DNA of 64,000 nt, taken from the NCBI GenBank assembly GCA_905221605.1, contig CAJNDS010000868.1, positions 650,107 through 714,106 on the forward strand, given 5' to 3'. Position numbers and translations under genes: made by a program. The notes below the pieces were generated by a model that saw only the letters and a list, made by a program, of their open reading frames with translations, ran no database searches and had not been told where the DNA came from. Shown piece after piece: positions 39,192 to 48,799 of the stretch. This stretch comes from Symbiodinium natans. Its lineage: Eukaryota > Sar > Dinophyceae > Suessiales > Symbiodiniaceae. The number at the start of each line of letters is the position of its first letter. The stretch's first letter is position 1.

Positions 39192-40910
39192 GTGCTGGTG
39201 GAGGCATGGTTCAATGAACCCTGCGTTCCCGAATTTTCCTAGACCCCTATAGACTTCCCTGAACTCTTCAAGCAGTTGCTACGGCCTCTCTCTACACATC
39301 TAAAAATGTGTCTTTCTTTCTTTCTTTCTTTCTGAGTGCTCATGACGGTGGTAGTAGGGATGGCTATGTGATAGTGCTCGTGACGATGCCCTTAACCTCT
39401 GGCGGATGGCGGAGGTTGGTTCATGGGGATAGTCAGATAGGTGGCAGCCGGGAAGAAGACCTTGTGCCTCATTGGCAGGTGAAGAAGAAGCAGCGCGCCG
39501 GAAAGAGCCTGCACCGTCCCGGAAACGGCTGGTTCAAGATCAAGAAGGGAGGCCGACAGCCCAACAGGGTCTGTTGCAGAGCCGCTCTCCTCAGATGCTA
39601 AGTTGTAGAGGGACAGCTCCAACGTTTCTGAATGGCTTTGTGAACTTGTGGAGTGTCTTGCTCTCTGAATCTGGAAGGACGAACATGCACCATGAATATC
39701 GCTGGTGCCATTGTGAAGCAGATGATCTTCTCGAAAGCCAACCAGTACAGCGTGACGGTGCCTGGGCACTTTGAGCTTGGACCTAGATCTCATGTTACTC
39801 CGGCACCGTTCTTCATTGTGTTGCATCATTTCCCAGTATCTCTCGGGCTGCAGCGTAGCTGCGTAGCTTCCCGAAGGACCCTGCAGCCTCATGCTCTTAA
39901 CGCAAACTCATGCAAGAAAATGGCCGCCCAGGTGGAGGAGCCACGGCAGCTTGGACCTGCATGAGATGAGTTCCTGGTTCTGAAGGGCTTGTGAGGCCCC
40001 TAAACCCCGGGAGCCCGAGCTTCGTGACTCGAGGGGGTTTCGGGCTTCCGGAGACGAGGGTAGGGCATTTTTGGGGGATCTTTGAGGCTGGGCGACAGCA
40101 ATCGGGGCTTTCACTCAGGATCTTCCCTCTGATCATGGAACTTTGTGATCACTACTGCGCAGACTCTCGGCCTTCAAGACCAACTGCCGTGAATGAGAGC
40201 TTTCTCAGTTGCCCTACTTCAATGGCGCCTTCCATTCCATCTGTTCAGGCAGTCTTGCCTGAGGGACCAACGTAACGAGCTTAAGAGCCGATCATAACCC
40301 CCCTATGGGTCTGAAGGAAGGTTGTTGTATTTTGGTCTCCACAGCAGACTGGTGCTGCCCGGCCGCTATCGACATGTAATGTTCCTGGCCAGTTGGCTGC
40401 AACGCCTGAGTTTTCACATTTGAAAAGGGGTCTTGTCTCATATTCCTTCAACATACCCCCAAAGACTATAATCCTCCTTATAGCAACCCTACCAGACAGG
40501 GCACCCCAAGTTGAGAAAGATCGTGGCACGCAGAAGTTGTTCTTGGTTCTTCACGGCGACGTGAAGGGTCGAGCGAACAACGCGCACTGTCAACTTTTCA
40601 GACTAGGCGAGATGGACACAGCCCGTCTCCGATTAGGCCATGACTGCCGATTGCAGAGCGCGATGCACCCAACTGCCCTTATTAGTCAAAAAAAATGTGA
40701 TCAGCCTAATTGCACGCCACTCTGCAGCAAACCGTAAACCCAAGCTCCCGAAAGCCGAGACATGAACCCTAAGGCCCTAAGGCCTGAAAGCCAGTTTCAA
40801 GCCATGGGAGAGCGCACAAGAGAAGCCCTGAAAAACCCTGAAGCACCAGAAGAGCTACCCCACAAAAACATCGAGGTGACAAGCAAAGACAGAAGTCGGA
40901 GGGACCTACA
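39192..40910. other. Intron-like stretch, no confident gene
   Basis: A TCTT microsatellite at 39311-39333 and a possible M1 fragment near 40440-40500 (ACTATAATCCTCCTTATAGC). Open frames at 39300-40000 show no recognisable features. Confidence 0.35.
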
Positions 40911-40944
40911 GGGTTTAGGGTTTAGGGTTTAGGGTTTAGGGTTT
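40911..40944 (+). repeat. Telomere-type array, TTTAGGG strand
   Basis: Five units 48 bases upstream of an exon-like island, against the usual polarity. Confidence 0.9.
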
Positions 40945-40992
40945 AACCATCAGAGGCCCCTTGTGCCACCAAAGCCTACAAAACCTTCAAAG

Positions 40993-41070
40993 GACGCGGT
41001 GGTCCTGGCGGCCGCCGATGCCGATGCGCTGCCCGCGGAGGCCGAGGCCCACGGCTTCTCCGTGGAGGCC
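40993..41070 (+). CDS. Exon-like island, 26 codons, Ala/Glu-rich
   Basis: After TTCAAAG the frame reads DAVVLAAADADALPAEAEAH and then GFSVEA to a GTGTGA donor (or a stop if unspliced). Clear coding composition with high GC at third positions. Confidence 0.45.
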
Positions 41071-41084
41071 GTGTGATTTCCTTT

Positions 41085-41172
41085 AGGTTTCGAGAGGTTT
41101 CGAGAGGTTTGGAGAGGTTTGGAGAGGTTGAGAGAGGTTGAGAGAGGTTTGGAGAGGTTGAGAGAGGTTTCG
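41085..41172 (+). repeat. GAGAGGTTTG 10-base tandem repeat
   Basis: About nine copies of a 10-base unit with GAGAGGTTTG, GAGAGGTTGA and GAGAGGTTTC variants, just after an exon. Confidence 0.85.
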
Positions 41173-41373
41173 AGTTTAGGGTTCAGACCCGGAGAACCCG
41201 ATCCGATGAAACTCCAGGCCTTGCCCTGGTGCTTCTCATGTTGTGTAGATGCCCTGGATGCACCTAAAAGCTCTGGCGGGGCCGGTGGCTGCGCATTTGC
41301 TCGGCTTAGATCGGTATCGAACAGCTGGCCTTTCTCTTCTGTGACTAGGAATGGCGCAGGTTCTGGCTTGTAG

Positions 41374-41417
41374 AAGACCAAGGGCTTGAGCTTGAGCCCG
41401 AAATGGCGCGCGGCAAG
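41374..41417 (+). CDS. Possible exon with a telomeric donor
   Basis: After CTTGTAG the frame reads KTKGLSLSPKWRAA to GGCAAG|GTTTAG, where the telomere-type array begins at the donor GT itself. Confidence 0.4.
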
Positions 41418-41462
41418 GTTTAGGGGTTTGGGGTTTGGGGTTTTGGGTTTAGGGTTTAGGGT
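41418..41462 (+). repeat. Telomere-type array, TTTAGGG strand
   Basis: Six variable units starting exactly at the possible donor. Confidence 0.85.
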
Positions 41463-41693
41463 CCCTGCAGGCCGATGGTGATACGGGCGCACCTTGGCAG
41501 AGTCGAGCTTTGAAGGGCAACGACAGAGGGAACCGCAGATCCTCCATCCCCGAAGTCCTACAGGTCCGAAACCCTAATTGTAAAAAACGGGGCCTTGGTA
41601 AATAGATTTTTTGGGGGTACAATAAAAGTACAAGTATAGAGGGACCAGAAGGGAATGCGGCTAGTAATTCTTCCGACCTCCCGAGATTACAAG

Positions 41694-41804
41694 CCAACGA
41701 TGCTCCCGGATATCGCCGAGGTCACCAAGCTGGTCTCTGCCCAGCGCCGGCTTACTGTAGTGTCGGAGCGTGACGATCCGGACTTTAGCAAGGACATGCT
41801 GCAG
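41694..41804 (+). CDS. Exon-like island, about 37 codons
   Basis: The frame reads PTMLPDIAEVTKLVSAQRR and goes on to FSKDMLQ before a GC donor; a short CCCTAAA array follows at 41819-41846. Open for over 100 bases with protein-like content. The acceptor TACAAG is weak. Confidence 0.4.
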
Positions 41805-41999
41805 GCAAAGGGCCCTCTACCCTAAACCCCAAACCCTAAACCCCCCAATGGCCTGTGGTGACTTGTGATCCTCTGCGACTCTGACATGTGCGGTTTTAGC
41901 TTCGATTATTGCTCGGGCCTTAGCAGTTCCGATGTGCTGTAGTAGTGTGACTTGAAGGATGCCCTCCCTGTCTGGGGCATGTAGGATATTACATACTGC

Positions 42000-42189
42000 A
42001 CATATCTACAAGTATAAACATAAACAGAAGCAAATACGTACATGAGAACTTAAGTGCCTTCGTCCGAACCCTTGTAAAGCCACGCTCGTACTTGTCAAAA
42101 GATGCCTGTGCCCGTGCAGCCTGGCTCAGAAAGAAATCATGACGGTGCATTGATGGTGCATTCGTACATCAGGAGGGATGGAGAGAAAT

Positions 42190-42224
<35 letters not shown>

Positions 42225-42670
42225 GAGAGCGAGACAGATGGGGCGTCCTCCCTTCGGGGCGGTCATGCGTGGGGGAGAGAGAGAGAGAGAGAATACGAGA
42301 AAACCTGTGATCAAGATTCAAAAGGGCGGGGGTTCGGCACTAGCCAAAGCCTTCCGTCAAATGAAGCGGAAAGATCCAGCCCGCATATCTTCATGTCCAA
42401 TGTATTGCATATGCGGTATATACCGCAAATACCATGCTTGGTCCCTGAGCTGCAGGGTTCTGAGATGTTCTGAACCAAGTGTCGTTCGGGGGCCGCGTGG
42501 GAAGGCGCACCCAAACCCTACCCGAACCCTCACCCGGGCAGGCCAGGCAGGATACAGGGCTTAGAGTTTGAATCTGCAGGGCACAGAAGATCCAGATCTG
42601 GAGAAGTTGCCGGCGGTTGTGCACGTGCCAGAAGAGGCAGGAGCGGACGGGAAGAACGCTCCCTGTGTGT
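42000..42670. other. Intron-like stretch with GA microsatellites
   Basis: GA runs at about 42190-42229 and 42272-42291. No exon supported. Confidence 0.5.
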
Positions 42671-42680
42671 TGTTGATGCA

Positions 42681-42724
42681 TTGAACCCCGATGAGTCCGT
42701 TGGACGGATGTTTTAAGGGTTCAA
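42681..42724 (+). ncRNA. Hammerhead-ribozyme-like fold, probably degenerate
   Basis: TTGAACCC and GGGTTCAA form an 8-pair outer stem around CGATGA, GTCC-GTT-GGAC (stem II) and CGGAT. The order resembles a hammerhead core (CUGAUGA, stem II, GAAA), but the GAAA is replaced by GGAT and the CUGAUGA has one change, so activity is unlikely. Confidence 0.2.
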
Positions 42725-42803
42725 GCCCCTGTAGATCGGATGTGTTATTTCTGAACAGGGCAGCCTGAACACAGCCTCACATTATGTATACACACATACA
42801 CAC

Positions 42804-42845
42804 ACATATATATATATATTTATTTATATTTATATGTGTGTACAA

Positions 42846-42878
<33 letters not shown>
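42804..42878 (+). repeat. TA/TATT low-complexity repeat
   Basis: Runs of TA and TATT next to CA repeats, followed by a 16-base poly-G run at 42990-43005. Confidence 0.85.
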
Positions 42879-42881
<3 letters not shown>

Positions 42882-43250
42882 GTGATTGTTATTATTATCA
42901 TGAAAAGTGCGAGTTTGGGGGATTTCTGAGGCCTTGCCGAAGTTTCGGATGACTCGAATTGTTGATGCAATTTTGGCGGAGGAAGGGGTGGGGGGGGGGG
43001 GGGGGTATGCTGAAGTGTTTTCCCGGATGGTTAACACAAGTTGAGGGACATTCTTTAACTACCCGTGTCAGCCTCGGCGCAATGCACTGCGCAGTTGCGT
43101 GGTTTCACTGCAAGATGCCCTTCACGTGCCTTCTTATTCGCGGTATAGCTGTCGAACGCCGGGGTCGGAAGACTGCAGATGTTACCAGTAGTTCGCTTGT
43201 GACGAGCCGGACAGTCTGACAAGCAACACAACCCTTGGTTCCTCAGCTGG

Positions 43251-43273
43251 GTTTAGGGTTTAGGGTTTAGGGT
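43251..43273 (+). repeat. Short telomere-type array, TTTAGGG strand
   Basis: Three units 11 bases before an acceptor, against the usual polarity; a further block lies at about 43384-43411 after the exon. Confidence 0.85.
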
Positions 43274-43284
43274 GTTGTCTTCAG

Positions 43285-43353
43285 GCCGTGGGGAGCAAGC
43301 TCATCTTCGTGCTCGGAGGGGACGTCTTGCGAGAGACGGGATCCCTTACGAAG
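43285..43353 (+). CDS. Exon-like island, 23 codons
   Basis: After TCTTCAG the frame reads AVGSKLIFVLGGDVLRETGS and then LTK before a GC donor. Phase 0 at both ends. IFVLGGDV looks like a beta strand and turn of a Rossmann-like core, but one strand is not enough to name a fold. Confidence 0.5.
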
Positions 43354-43620
43354 GCCTCCTTGGCGGATGCTGGAATTTTAGGCTTTAGGGTTTAGGGTTT
43401 AGGGTTTAGGGTGGTTGCGTGTCAAACACGTCGCGTTCTTGATGGTTGGCCAAGAGACCTCGAGATGGGGGAGCTACTTCAAAACTTGATACAGCTAACA
43501 CCTCGGAACAAAAAGCACTGTGTGGGGAACAGAGTGCACGACATAACTGAAACAGCACAGGCGCACGACTGAGAACGAGAACTGCCTCACAAGCCCCAAA
43601 TCCTCCCCATGCCCTCACCC

Positions 43621-43730
43621 CATTATAAAACCCCATAAAACCCTATAAAACCCCATAAAACCCTACAAAATCCTACCAAACCCTATCAACCCTTATAAGA
43701 CCCTAGAAGACCCTATAAGACCCTAGAGCC
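43621..43730 (-). repeat. CCCTATAAAA-type 10-base repeats
   Basis: About ten drifting copies of CCCCATAAAA / CCCTATAAGA, a lengthened relative of CCCTAAA, ending right before an exon-like island. Confidence 0.8.
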
Positions 43731-43736
43731 CGGAAG

Positions 43737-43778
43737 GTGATCCGAAGCCTTCGCCACCCATCCGGCGAGCTGCTGACG
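43737..43778 (+). CDS. Possible exon, 14 codons
   Basis: After CGGAAG the frame reads VIRSLRHPSGELLT to a GTCTTC donor. Confidence 0.35.
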
Positions 43779-44181
43779 GTCTTCCACCTTGTTACAAGCA
43801 CCAGGCGGGAAGACTTGGGGCTTGGGGGGGATGTAATTTGCTTGAAGCAGGGTTTATGTGTCTGTTATTGGTGAGGGTATATAAGGCTCCTTTTTTTATA
43901 TTGGTGTACACATTGGGTTCAGTTGGGGATACAAGAAATATAGACCCTTCTTTATAGAGGGTTTCTTTGTAATAGAATTCCGGCTATGGGGGATGCAATT
44001 GTAGGGGCTTTTTCTGATCTGGCTCAATATGGATTTTTTTTGGCGTAGTAGATGGCATGAGTGGGGTTCAATCTGGTTCAACATCGTTGAATGTGCTTGA
44101 ATTAGGGCTTGGGCGGTTGTAGGGGATTGCGGACGTGCACAAGCCCCCCTTCCCCCCCCCCTCCCCCCGCCTCCCCCCCTC

Positions 44182-44230
44182 CCATCGTGTCTCGGCTGTC
44201 GGGTGCGGGAGGGGGGAAGGCCACTCTACA
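44182..44230 (+). CDS. Possible exon after a poly-C tract
   Basis: The frame reads IVSRLSGAGGGKATLQ to a GTGAGC donor. The upstream C runs (44146-44181) could be the pyrimidine tract, but no clear AG acceptor is seen. Confidence 0.3.
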
Positions 44231-44274
44231 GGGTGAGCTCAATATTCTGGGCTGGAAAGCAAGCCCGAGTTCCA

Positions 44275-44335
44275 CCCTAAACCCTAAACCCTAAACCCTA
44301 AACCCTAAACCCTAAACCCTAAACCCTAAACCCTA
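44275..44335 (-). repeat. Telomere-type array, CCCTAAA strand, ending in CCCTAG
   Basis: Eight perfect units, the last altered to CCCTAG, which would be the acceptor AG for the next island. Confidence 0.9.
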
Positions 44336-44359
44336 GATGCTCGGGGCGGAGCCCTGAAG
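44336..44359 (+). CDS. Possible micro-exon between telomeric arrays
   Basis: Directly after CCCTAG the frame reads ARGGALK to GTGCAG. Very short, so uncertain. Confidence 0.25.
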
Positions 44360-44693
44360 GTGCAGACCAAGCTTTCGGGGTTTCGAGGCTTCGAGGTTTT
44401 AGGGTTTAGGGTTTGGGGTTTGGGGTTTAGGGTTAGGGCTAAGGCTTGGCTCAGTGCTGAGGGTTTTGCAGTAGGGTCAGTGGGGGTTGCTAGTAGTGGT
44501 TTTGGAACCCTTGGAAGAAGCATATCGTGCTGAGTACTCATGGTAAGTAACCACACGGAAAGCCCCCCCAAGGGATCCCAATCTCAAACACCCTAAACCT
44601 TAAACCCTACACCCTAAACCCAAACTCTAAACTCTAAACCCTAAACCCTACACCCTAAACCCTAAACTCGAAGCCCCAAGCCCTAGCCGACAG
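44360..44693 (+). other. Putative intron with TTTAGGG then CCCTAAA arms
   Basis: TTTAGGG units at 44398-44437 and CCCTAAA units at 44590-44670, with GT at the start and GACAG at the end. Confidence 0.4.
44590..44670 (-). repeat. Telomere-type array, CCCTAAA strand
   Basis: About eleven units with CCTTAAA and ACTCTAAA variants. Confidence 0.85.
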
Positions 44694-44762
44694 GCACAAG
44701 CTCCATTTGCCATCCCTTGGCTTCGTGGTGCGCATGAGGGCCCCTTGGTCTTTTGTGCTGCG
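44694..44762 (+). CDS. Exon-like island, 22 codons
   Basis: After CCGACAG one frame reads HKLHLPSLGFVVRMRAPWSF and then VLR before GTGCCG. CCCTAAA repeats precede it and TTTAGGG-like repeats follow at 44805-44870. Confidence 0.45.
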
Positions 44763-45453
44763 GTGCCGCGGGCGTTTGGTCTAAACTGTGGGTCCTTTAG
44801 TGGGGGGTTTAGGTTTTGGGGTTTGGGGTTTAGGGTTTAAGGTGTAGGCCTTAGGGTTTAGGGTTCAGGATTGCGCAAAGATGGGTCCGGAGTTGGGGGT
44901 CAGCCTCTGCATTGGTTGGGTAGCCATCTCCCATGCCCCCAATCCCAAGGTGGCAGAATTCAAGCCCTACCCCCAAAGCCCTCGAACGTCCTAAAGCCCG
45001 AAAATCGGACACTCCACTTGCCCTCAGACCCTGGCTAACCCTAGAACAGTTCTAGAGGACTTGCGCCTTGTGTCATCTACCGGTGCATCTTTGGAATCCA
45101 GCCCAAAACCCCATGAATCTGAAGTCATTCACGGGAAGCAGAGAAATGGTGTGGTTTAGGCACGTTCATCGGTTGCCGTCGATTGTTGCGGCGGAGCTCT
45201 GCGTCTGCTGAGTGATGTGAGGCGTGTCCTGTGTTGCCAGACCTGGTCCAGGTCCCGCCGGCAGTGAAGAAAGTACCTGTTAGCTTAAAGCCTGCTGGGT
45301 TGTTGCATGCCCACCCTTCGGTATGGTGGTGCCCCAAACCAAACCCTAAACTTGCCCTAAACCTTATACCCTAAACCCTAAACCCTAAACCCTAAACCCA
45401 GGTGGAAAGAGGGAGCGCTTTTGAAGCTTAGAGGGTCGTCCTAAGCCCAGCAG
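44763..45453 (+). other. Putative intron with telomeric arms
   Basis: TTTAGGG-like units at 44805-44870 and CCCTAAA units at 45346-45400 near the two ends. The middle holds nothing recognisable. Confidence 0.35.
45346..45400 (-). repeat. Telomere-type array, CCCTAAA strand
   Basis: About seven units before the island at 45454. Confidence 0.9.
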
Positions 45454-45514
45454 GGCGTCCAGATCCAAGGACCGCTTCGGCTGCGACATTCCGCAGCTGC
45501 CGGGCGCACTTCTG
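45454..45514 (+). CDS. Exon-like island, about 20 codons
   Basis: After CCCAGCAG one frame reads SRSKDRFGCDIPQLPGALL to GTGCGG. It lies between CCCTAAA and TTTAGGG arrays. Other frames are also open. Confidence 0.4.
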
Positions 45515-45526
45515 GTGCGGCTTTGG

Positions 45527-45668
45527 TTCAGGGTTTAGGGTTTAGGGTTTAGGGTTTAGGGTTTAGGGTTTAGGGTTTAGGGTTCATGGGTTCATGGGTT
45601 CATGGGTTTATGGGTTTTTGGGCTTTCGGTTTATGGGTTTATGGGTTTAGGGTTTAGGGTTTAGGGTC
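45527..45668 (+). repeat. TTTAGGG array with GGGTTCATG and GGGTTTATG variants
   Basis: Eight perfect units, then three GGGTTCATG and several GGGTTTATG units, then perfect units again, just downstream of a donor. Confidence 0.9.
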
Positions 45669-45669
45669 G

Positions 45670-47140
45670 TCAGGGGAAGCCCCCTAACCTGGGCTTCGAC
45701 CCCCTCACCTCTGAAGGCAAGAGATAGCAAGTTCACATGGACGTCAGCATCTTCGAAGACTGCAGCATGGGGTTTGCTTACACCCTGTGAACCCGGGTTG
45801 CAAGTTGCATGCTTCTCGTTCCCCTGTTTAAGAAGTGTGTGTGCCAGGATCGCGTCCTGCCTCGGCCTGCCGAAACAGCAAGTGGCCCCTGCTAAGCAGG
45901 CCTGGGCGGACTGGTTTCCAGATTTTGGTTGTTTGCCATGTCTTGCTTTACCAGAGCTGGGTGTCTAAATAGATCAGAATGGATGCTGCTCAAGCTCGGT
46001 CGTATTCCTATCAATTCCTCTGTTGGTCCATATGCCGACGAAGAGCTGAGAACCAGAAAACAAGGCCCGACATGCTGAGCCGTCCAATTTGCTTTCCTAA
46101 GCCCAAAACCCACTTACGCTACTTCATCCTTCCGTTTCCACCTGATTCCACGTGGACCAGGTGGATGCGAGCCGCCTCAGACAGAGCGGACCTGAACCAT
46201 CGTGCAGACATGTTTGACCCGCGCGGCTTGCTCTCTGTTTGGCAGCCTCATTGGCAGTTAAACATCTAGCTGCAAAATGGGGGGTTCGGGTTGCTGGGGA
46301 TGTTTGAACCGTCGCTGTAACATAACTGAGATAATTAGGGCATCCACGACTGCAACTCATTGCAACTCCAAGGTGTATGGTTTCAGGGCTTCGGGTTTAG
46401 GGTTTGGGGTGTTGAGGAGGTGCCGGGCATGGAGCTTCCCAGACTGTACTTTGGGGCTACATGGAGGGGCTTTAGGGTTTAAGGGCTCACCCCAATGCTG
46501 CCCCCGAGGGCACACGGGGCCGCGTTCTGGGTGTTGGTTTCCCTGATAATGGCCATGGCATGAACTTGTCGTCCAAGGTTGATTGTCTTGAAATGCACTA
46601 TGCCCTACTACATCGTAAACGACCTCACAAGTTGAGCTGCAATCTGCGCCCGAGTTTATTTCACAACACGGACAGAGATGGGCTTGTGTGGCACTCGGCA
46701 TCTGGCAGGTGTCCTACCAGTAAAAGCCCCACGCAACTTGTACAGTGTACAGTGGATGCCCAGCATGACTCTGACTGTAGCGAGAAGCTGCGAGGGCTTC
46801 TTTGGCACAGTGTGTCTTGAAGAGATTGCCAGGCTTGTTGAACCGCTTGCTTTGTTACGTTCGGCCAGGCTTAGTGAGGGCCACATTCACGGGATATACG
46901 CGTTACTCAGGTGCTTAACAGGAAGGATTTCGAGGCAGCTGCCATAAGACCCTTGTGTAGAAGAGGCCGCCCGAACCATGTGAAGCTGGGATGAAGACAT
47001 GATTAGCCAAGCTTCAGAAAATGATCAACTCCTGTTAAATGTTTAGAGATTGTTCGGTTCCGGTTTTGGCCTTGGCCTTTTTGGGGTGAATTTATACAAG
47101 AACCTGTTGGCACGAAGGGGGCAGCATGCAACACCCAATT
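45670..47140. other. Intron-like stretch, no confident gene
   Basis: A weak TTTAGGG block is near 46390-46405. The open frame at 46678-46947 looks somewhat protein-like but has no recognisable motif. Shared string TGTACAGTGTACAGT at 46739-46753. Confidence 0.35.
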
Positions 47141-47171
47141 CCCCCCCCCCCCCCCCCGCCCTTTGCTGCAG

Positions 47172-47210
47172 GACATCGTGGACAGCCTTCTCGATGTTTT
47201 CGAGAATGCG
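47172..47210 (+). CDS. Exon-like island, 13 codons, acidic helix
   Basis: A 16-base poly-C tract and TTTGCTGCAG precede it; the frame reads DIVDSLLDVFENA to a GTGGAG donor. A textbook pyrimidine tract plus acceptor. Confidence 0.45.
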
Positions 47211-47782
47211 GTGGAGTTGACAGAAATGCCCTCCGGTCTAGAATTTTCTGGGCGAAGCAAGATAACAGGCTTTGACATGCAACGCATGCTAGAGAACGCT
47301 GGGGAGAGTGGGTCGACGGCGCTCTCTTCTTACCGTGAGACTCGCCAACCCCACATGTGGGCTCTGTTTCGAGTGTGGGAGGGCACTTGCCACTTTGCAA
47401 CTCTCCCGATAAGTCGTCTGTACCACTAGACCCCTGAGCCTCCTCCTGTTTGCAGAGAATGCTGGATGGTGTCGTTCGTGGTAGTTCTTCGGCTTGTCTG
47501 TGTATCTTGATCCTCATGTCGGCGAATGGCTTGGTCTGTGCGGCATTTCAGGTACAAACATGTGTATATGGGATGCATCGCGGATGATTCACAGGCTTTT
47601 GCCTACGGAGTGGTGGCATCCTTACACCCGAAATTTCAGGCACTCAGCACCTGAGCCCAAACCCTAAAACGATAAGCCCGGCTAAACCCCTCCCTAAACC
47701 ACCCCACGTAGTGCGGCTTCTGAACGGCTCCATGCTCCTCCTGGAGTGGACCCCGAGTAGAACCTAACCTCAAAAGTCTGAT

Positions 47783-47824
47783 TTAGGGTTTAGGGTTTAG
47801 GGCTTAGGGTTTAGGGTTTAGGGC
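47783..47824 (+). repeat. Telomere-type array, TTTAGGG strand
   Basis: Six units 45 bases before a possible exon, against the usual polarity. Confidence 0.9.
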
Positions 47825-47869
47825 AAAGGTCCGCGGAGAGTGGCCGCACTTGACCCCTGTGCCCTTCAG

Positions 47870-47937
47870 ATGCGTGGCAGGTACTTGAAGCCGATGATGA
47901 GCGGTTTCCAGCTCGGACGGCATGCTTGGCTCAGCCA
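47870..47937 (+). CDS. Possible exon
   Basis: After CCCTTCAG the frame reads MRGRYLKPMMSGFQLGRHAW. The donor is unclear: GGCAG|GTACTT inside the island is possible. Confidence 0.3.
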
Positions 47938-48153
47938 CGTAGTCGACCCTCACCCTAAACCTTAAAGGCATCCGTTGAAGCCCCTCATTTTCAAGGTGCC
48001 GCACTATATAGGACCCAAAAAGGGACCCTAGTTTGGGGAGATTACCCATACAACCATAAAAAATTAAAATATTTTGTTATATGCTACAAGTCTACAAGTA
48101 GCTCAGCCTTGAAGGCAACGATGAACTTGCTCTGGATGCGGGGCAAGGTTTTT

Positions 48154-48189
48154 GGTTAGGGTTTAGGGTTTACGGTTTAGGGTTTAGGG
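48154..48189 (+). repeat. Telomere-type array, TTTAGGG strand
   Basis: Five units, just after a possible AAG|GTTTTT donor at 48149. Confidence 0.85.
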
Positions 48190-48336
48190 ACAATCTAGAC
48201 CACAGGCGTATGTCAGATGCAAAGAGGAAGGACGAGTCAACCCTTTTGTATTGTAAGATGGCCCACACGATTTAGAGCGCAGAACTGACTACAGGTGTTT
48301 TGGCAAAATCTAACTCCTTTCCAGCTGCTAGCTCAG

Positions 48337-48392
48337 GCTACGATGGCGAAGCAAACGTCGCAACCAGCGCGCGACCCTCAAGAAGGACTCAG
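48337..48392 (+). CDS. Exon-like island, 18 codons
   Basis: After AGCTCAG the frame reads ATMAKQTSQPARDPQEGL, then CTCAG|GC. A similar ATMAK segment starts at 48508 after TATGCAG, so the two may be a duplicated exon pair. Confidence 0.4.
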
Positions 48393-48554
48393 GCTTTTGG
48401 AGGCTGAGTGTCTTGGCGTTGCGCAACCCACGCCCCTCTGGCAGCCATTCTGTTTGATTGCTGCCTGCGCTTTTAAGTTGATTGCTTCAGCACACGAAGA
48501 TATGCAGGCCACCATGGCCAAGGCAAAGCGAGACATGTTGAAACTCACCCACAG

Positions 48555-48637
48555 CATCCTTTGAGACCTATGACACTGCCCACTTTAAGGCCAAAGAGCG
48601 CATCGTGGAGCTTCAAAGACGGCAGGCAGATTTGCAG
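48555..48637 (+). CDS. Exon-like island, about 27 codons, helical
   Basis: After CACCCACAG the frame reads SFETYDTAHFKAKERIVELQ and then RRQADLQ, ending in CAG|GC. Good coiled-coil-like composition. Confidence 0.45.
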
Positions 48638-48799
48638 GCACCACCTTTCTTGAACGGGGGGAAGGGCCGCTCCCATTTTTTGGGAGGTGAAGTCGTTGCA
48701 CTTGCCCAGTGCAGTATGACTGGGTCACGTCGCAAAGTTGTGAAAGTTATGGTCTCTTTGTGGTTTGCCCTACCGTTTACTGGGCCATCTCATTGTTGA

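Noticed and set aside
43621-43730. CRISPR-like array
   Set aside because: Units are contiguous and drifting, with no spacers; it is a degenerate telomere-like repeat.
44182-44230. P-loop (Walker A) in GAGGGKAT
   Set aside because: The residue after Lys is Ala, not Ser/Thr, and the island is too short and uncertain.
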